DNA of 64,000 nucleotides, from positions 13,416,010 through 13,480,009 of the forward strand of contig CM046838.1 in NCBI GenBank assembly GCA_025618425.1. The letters are read 5' to 3'. Every line of letters starts with the position of its first letter. Positions within the stretch are counted from its first letter, which is position 1. Origin of the DNA: Heliocidaris tuberculata (lineage: Eukaryota; Echinodermata; Echinoidea; Camarodonta; Echinometridae). Both the position numbers and the translations under genes were made by a program. Below the pieces are notes generated by a model. The model was not told the DNA's origin. It saw nothing but the letters and a program-made list of their open reading frames with translations, and made no database searches. Of this stretch, positions 62,431 to 64,000 are shown in pieces.

Positions 62431-64000
62431 ATCTGTAAATATATATTTCACTTTCTCAGTTTTAGATAACTGACTATGCGTATACACCATAATTATTCTT
62501 TGTAGGCTTATATTACTTACAAGGGTATCATGCATATTACTGGTTTGAATTACAAGAGCTTGCACATTTCTTCTGAATCTCATCATTTTAACACAAGTTA
62601 ATATTTCGAAAGAAAGCAATGATTAGTTGAAATAATTTTGAATTAAGATAAATTCCCAATAAATTCACATAATCATGTTCGCAGTCTCTTCATATATTTC
62701 GCAAGTATATTATGATTGTATTTATTTTATTTGACGACATGATGCAAGCTTTCGCTCGCCAGCATTAAACATGACATGGAATCACTTTCTGAAATAATTG
62801 AATGCTGATCTTCAACATATTCAACTTTTAGTGGCATATCCAGAAATTGGTAAACGGGGGCAGATATTTTCCGGATCGGGGGGGGGGGGGGGGGCGAATG
62901 TTAATATGATGCCCATAAATAAATGTGATGTTGACCTAATGCGAGTGGTTTTAACATTTTGAATTTTCTTTAAGAAAAATGGAACTACTGATGCTAATTA
63001 ACATTTTCTGTAGACTTAGGCGTGCATTATGAAAAGATAATTAAACAAATATATCGCTGAATTCTTGACAACTTCTAATGTCTTGTTATGTCATATCATT
63101 GAAAATATTTTCACTCTTAGTCTTACACAAAATCAATCTTTTGATGTACAAACTCTTTAAATGTACTTTGCTTCTTTTTCATTTTGGTTGACTGTGGGAA
63201 AATGGTGAACCGCTATAAGCTCTACAAAATTCGGAATCACATGTATGCAAAACTACAACTTTTTCTTCTTTTTTATTTAAGTGACAATTTAAATCTCATC
63301 TTTGTCATTACAATGTTTGCACAAGGAACAACCGTAGCACAATTCATAAATTAGTTTTAAAAAAATTAAACTCTTAAGAGGAGATTCGACACTTGCAACT
63401 GAAATCTTGGACAACAGCTTAGCATAGGTATAATCATTAGGGGGGGGGGGGCTGATACAAATGAAATGCGAGGGAGCAAAGCGGCCGATCGGAGAGGGAG
63501 AGGGTGTTCCCCGCACGTTTTCTGTCCCTTCTGTCTTTCTCTTCCTTCATCTCGTCCTTTCATGTCCCTTGAGGGGACATATTCTCCTACCACCCCCCCC
63601 CCCCCTCGTAGCTACGCAACTTTCAAGGATATCCAATCACAGATATACAACTACGTGCTCAACATATACGTTCGATATTTATAAATTACTATTTTGTGTA
63701 AACGTGATCACGTAAAGTGTTCCTTCTAATTGCTTTTTCGCAAATATTATTTTCATTACATGAAGAGTGTTGACCAAGCGAAAGTTGAGAATAATTGATC
63801 TAGACAAAAGTTTTGTATACATCGTTTATCCATTCGGATACAAAGCACGTTTTGATTGCATTTCTCATCGATATTCCATTACGCAGCCGGCATAAAAGTC
63901 CTTTAAATATTTATCATAATTATCGCCATGCTTAAAAGCTGCTTGCATAGTAAATTATCACTACTTTAAAAGCGTGGCCCTAATGGACCTGATATATGAT
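62400..64000. other. 3' end of the window, no gene recognised
   Basis: AT-rich, with G/C homopolymer tracts at about 62878-62893, 63440-63451 and 63592-63605. The segment between the last two has GC-rich text similar in style to the hAT-like element at 1923. Open frames are homopolymer artefacts. Confidence 0.5.
62658..62663 (+). terminator. Candidate polyadenylation signal for GPCR copy 2
   Basis: AATAAA about 270 bp after the stop codon. The equivalent place after copy 1 is occupied by low-complexity sequence. Confidence 0.3.

Overview
The window is nuclear DNA of an invertebrate deuterostome, most likely an echinoderm close to sea urchins. This is inferred from gene structure (small exons, long AT-rich introns), many long poly-G/poly-C tracts, very frequent ACATGTACATGT-type motifs, a tandem pair of intronless rhodopsin-like receptors, and dense short transposons. 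The species cannot be fixed from the sequence alone. All gene models rest on GT/AG boundaries, reading-phase continuity and family resemblance; no transcript evidence was available.

Layout. Bases 1-3.4 kb: GAT-rich microsatellite and two hAT-like non-autonomous elements. Bases 3.4-38.9 kb, plus strand: one complete mucolipin (TRPML/MCOLN) cation-channel gene in 14 coding exons whose phases all agree (695 codons plus stop). Its introns are a transposon archive: a TIR element full of hairpins, a split duplication, a SINE with a 7SL-like 5' end, LINEs nested in one another, satellite-carrying hairpin elements, TTAA-flanked elements, Harbinger-like and hAT-like MITEs, tRNA-derived SINEs, and two decayed copies of the gene's own S5 exon.

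Bases 39-45.5 kb: intergenic, with a MITE and a large copy of the hairpin-capped satellite element (157-bp monomers in a 471-bp higher-order repeat, each monomer carrying a perfect AGGTCA direct repeat). Bases 45.5-55.2 kb, minus strand: the 3' eight exons of an FG-GAP/VCBS-type beta-propeller gene, again with consistent phases; its 5' end was not found. Its introns hold a 1.5-kb near-perfect inverted repeat just upstream of the last exon's splice acceptor and an array of about 224-bp tandem repeats.

Bases 55.8-62.4 kb: a tandem segmental duplication, each unit carrying one single-exon class A GPCR gene (306 and 303 aa). A 145-bp MITE sits in only one unit, so it probably inserted after the duplication. 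Bases 62.4-64 kb: no gene recognised.

The three host loci show no sign of a shared pathway: a probable endolysosomal channel, a probable Ca-binding propeller protein and two orphan receptors. The most unusual material is the mobile DNA, especially two sequence-unrelated element families that share one architecture: GAA-loop hairpin, GTCC microsatellite, roughly 150-bp tandem array, and a tail that inverts the hairpin's first arm.
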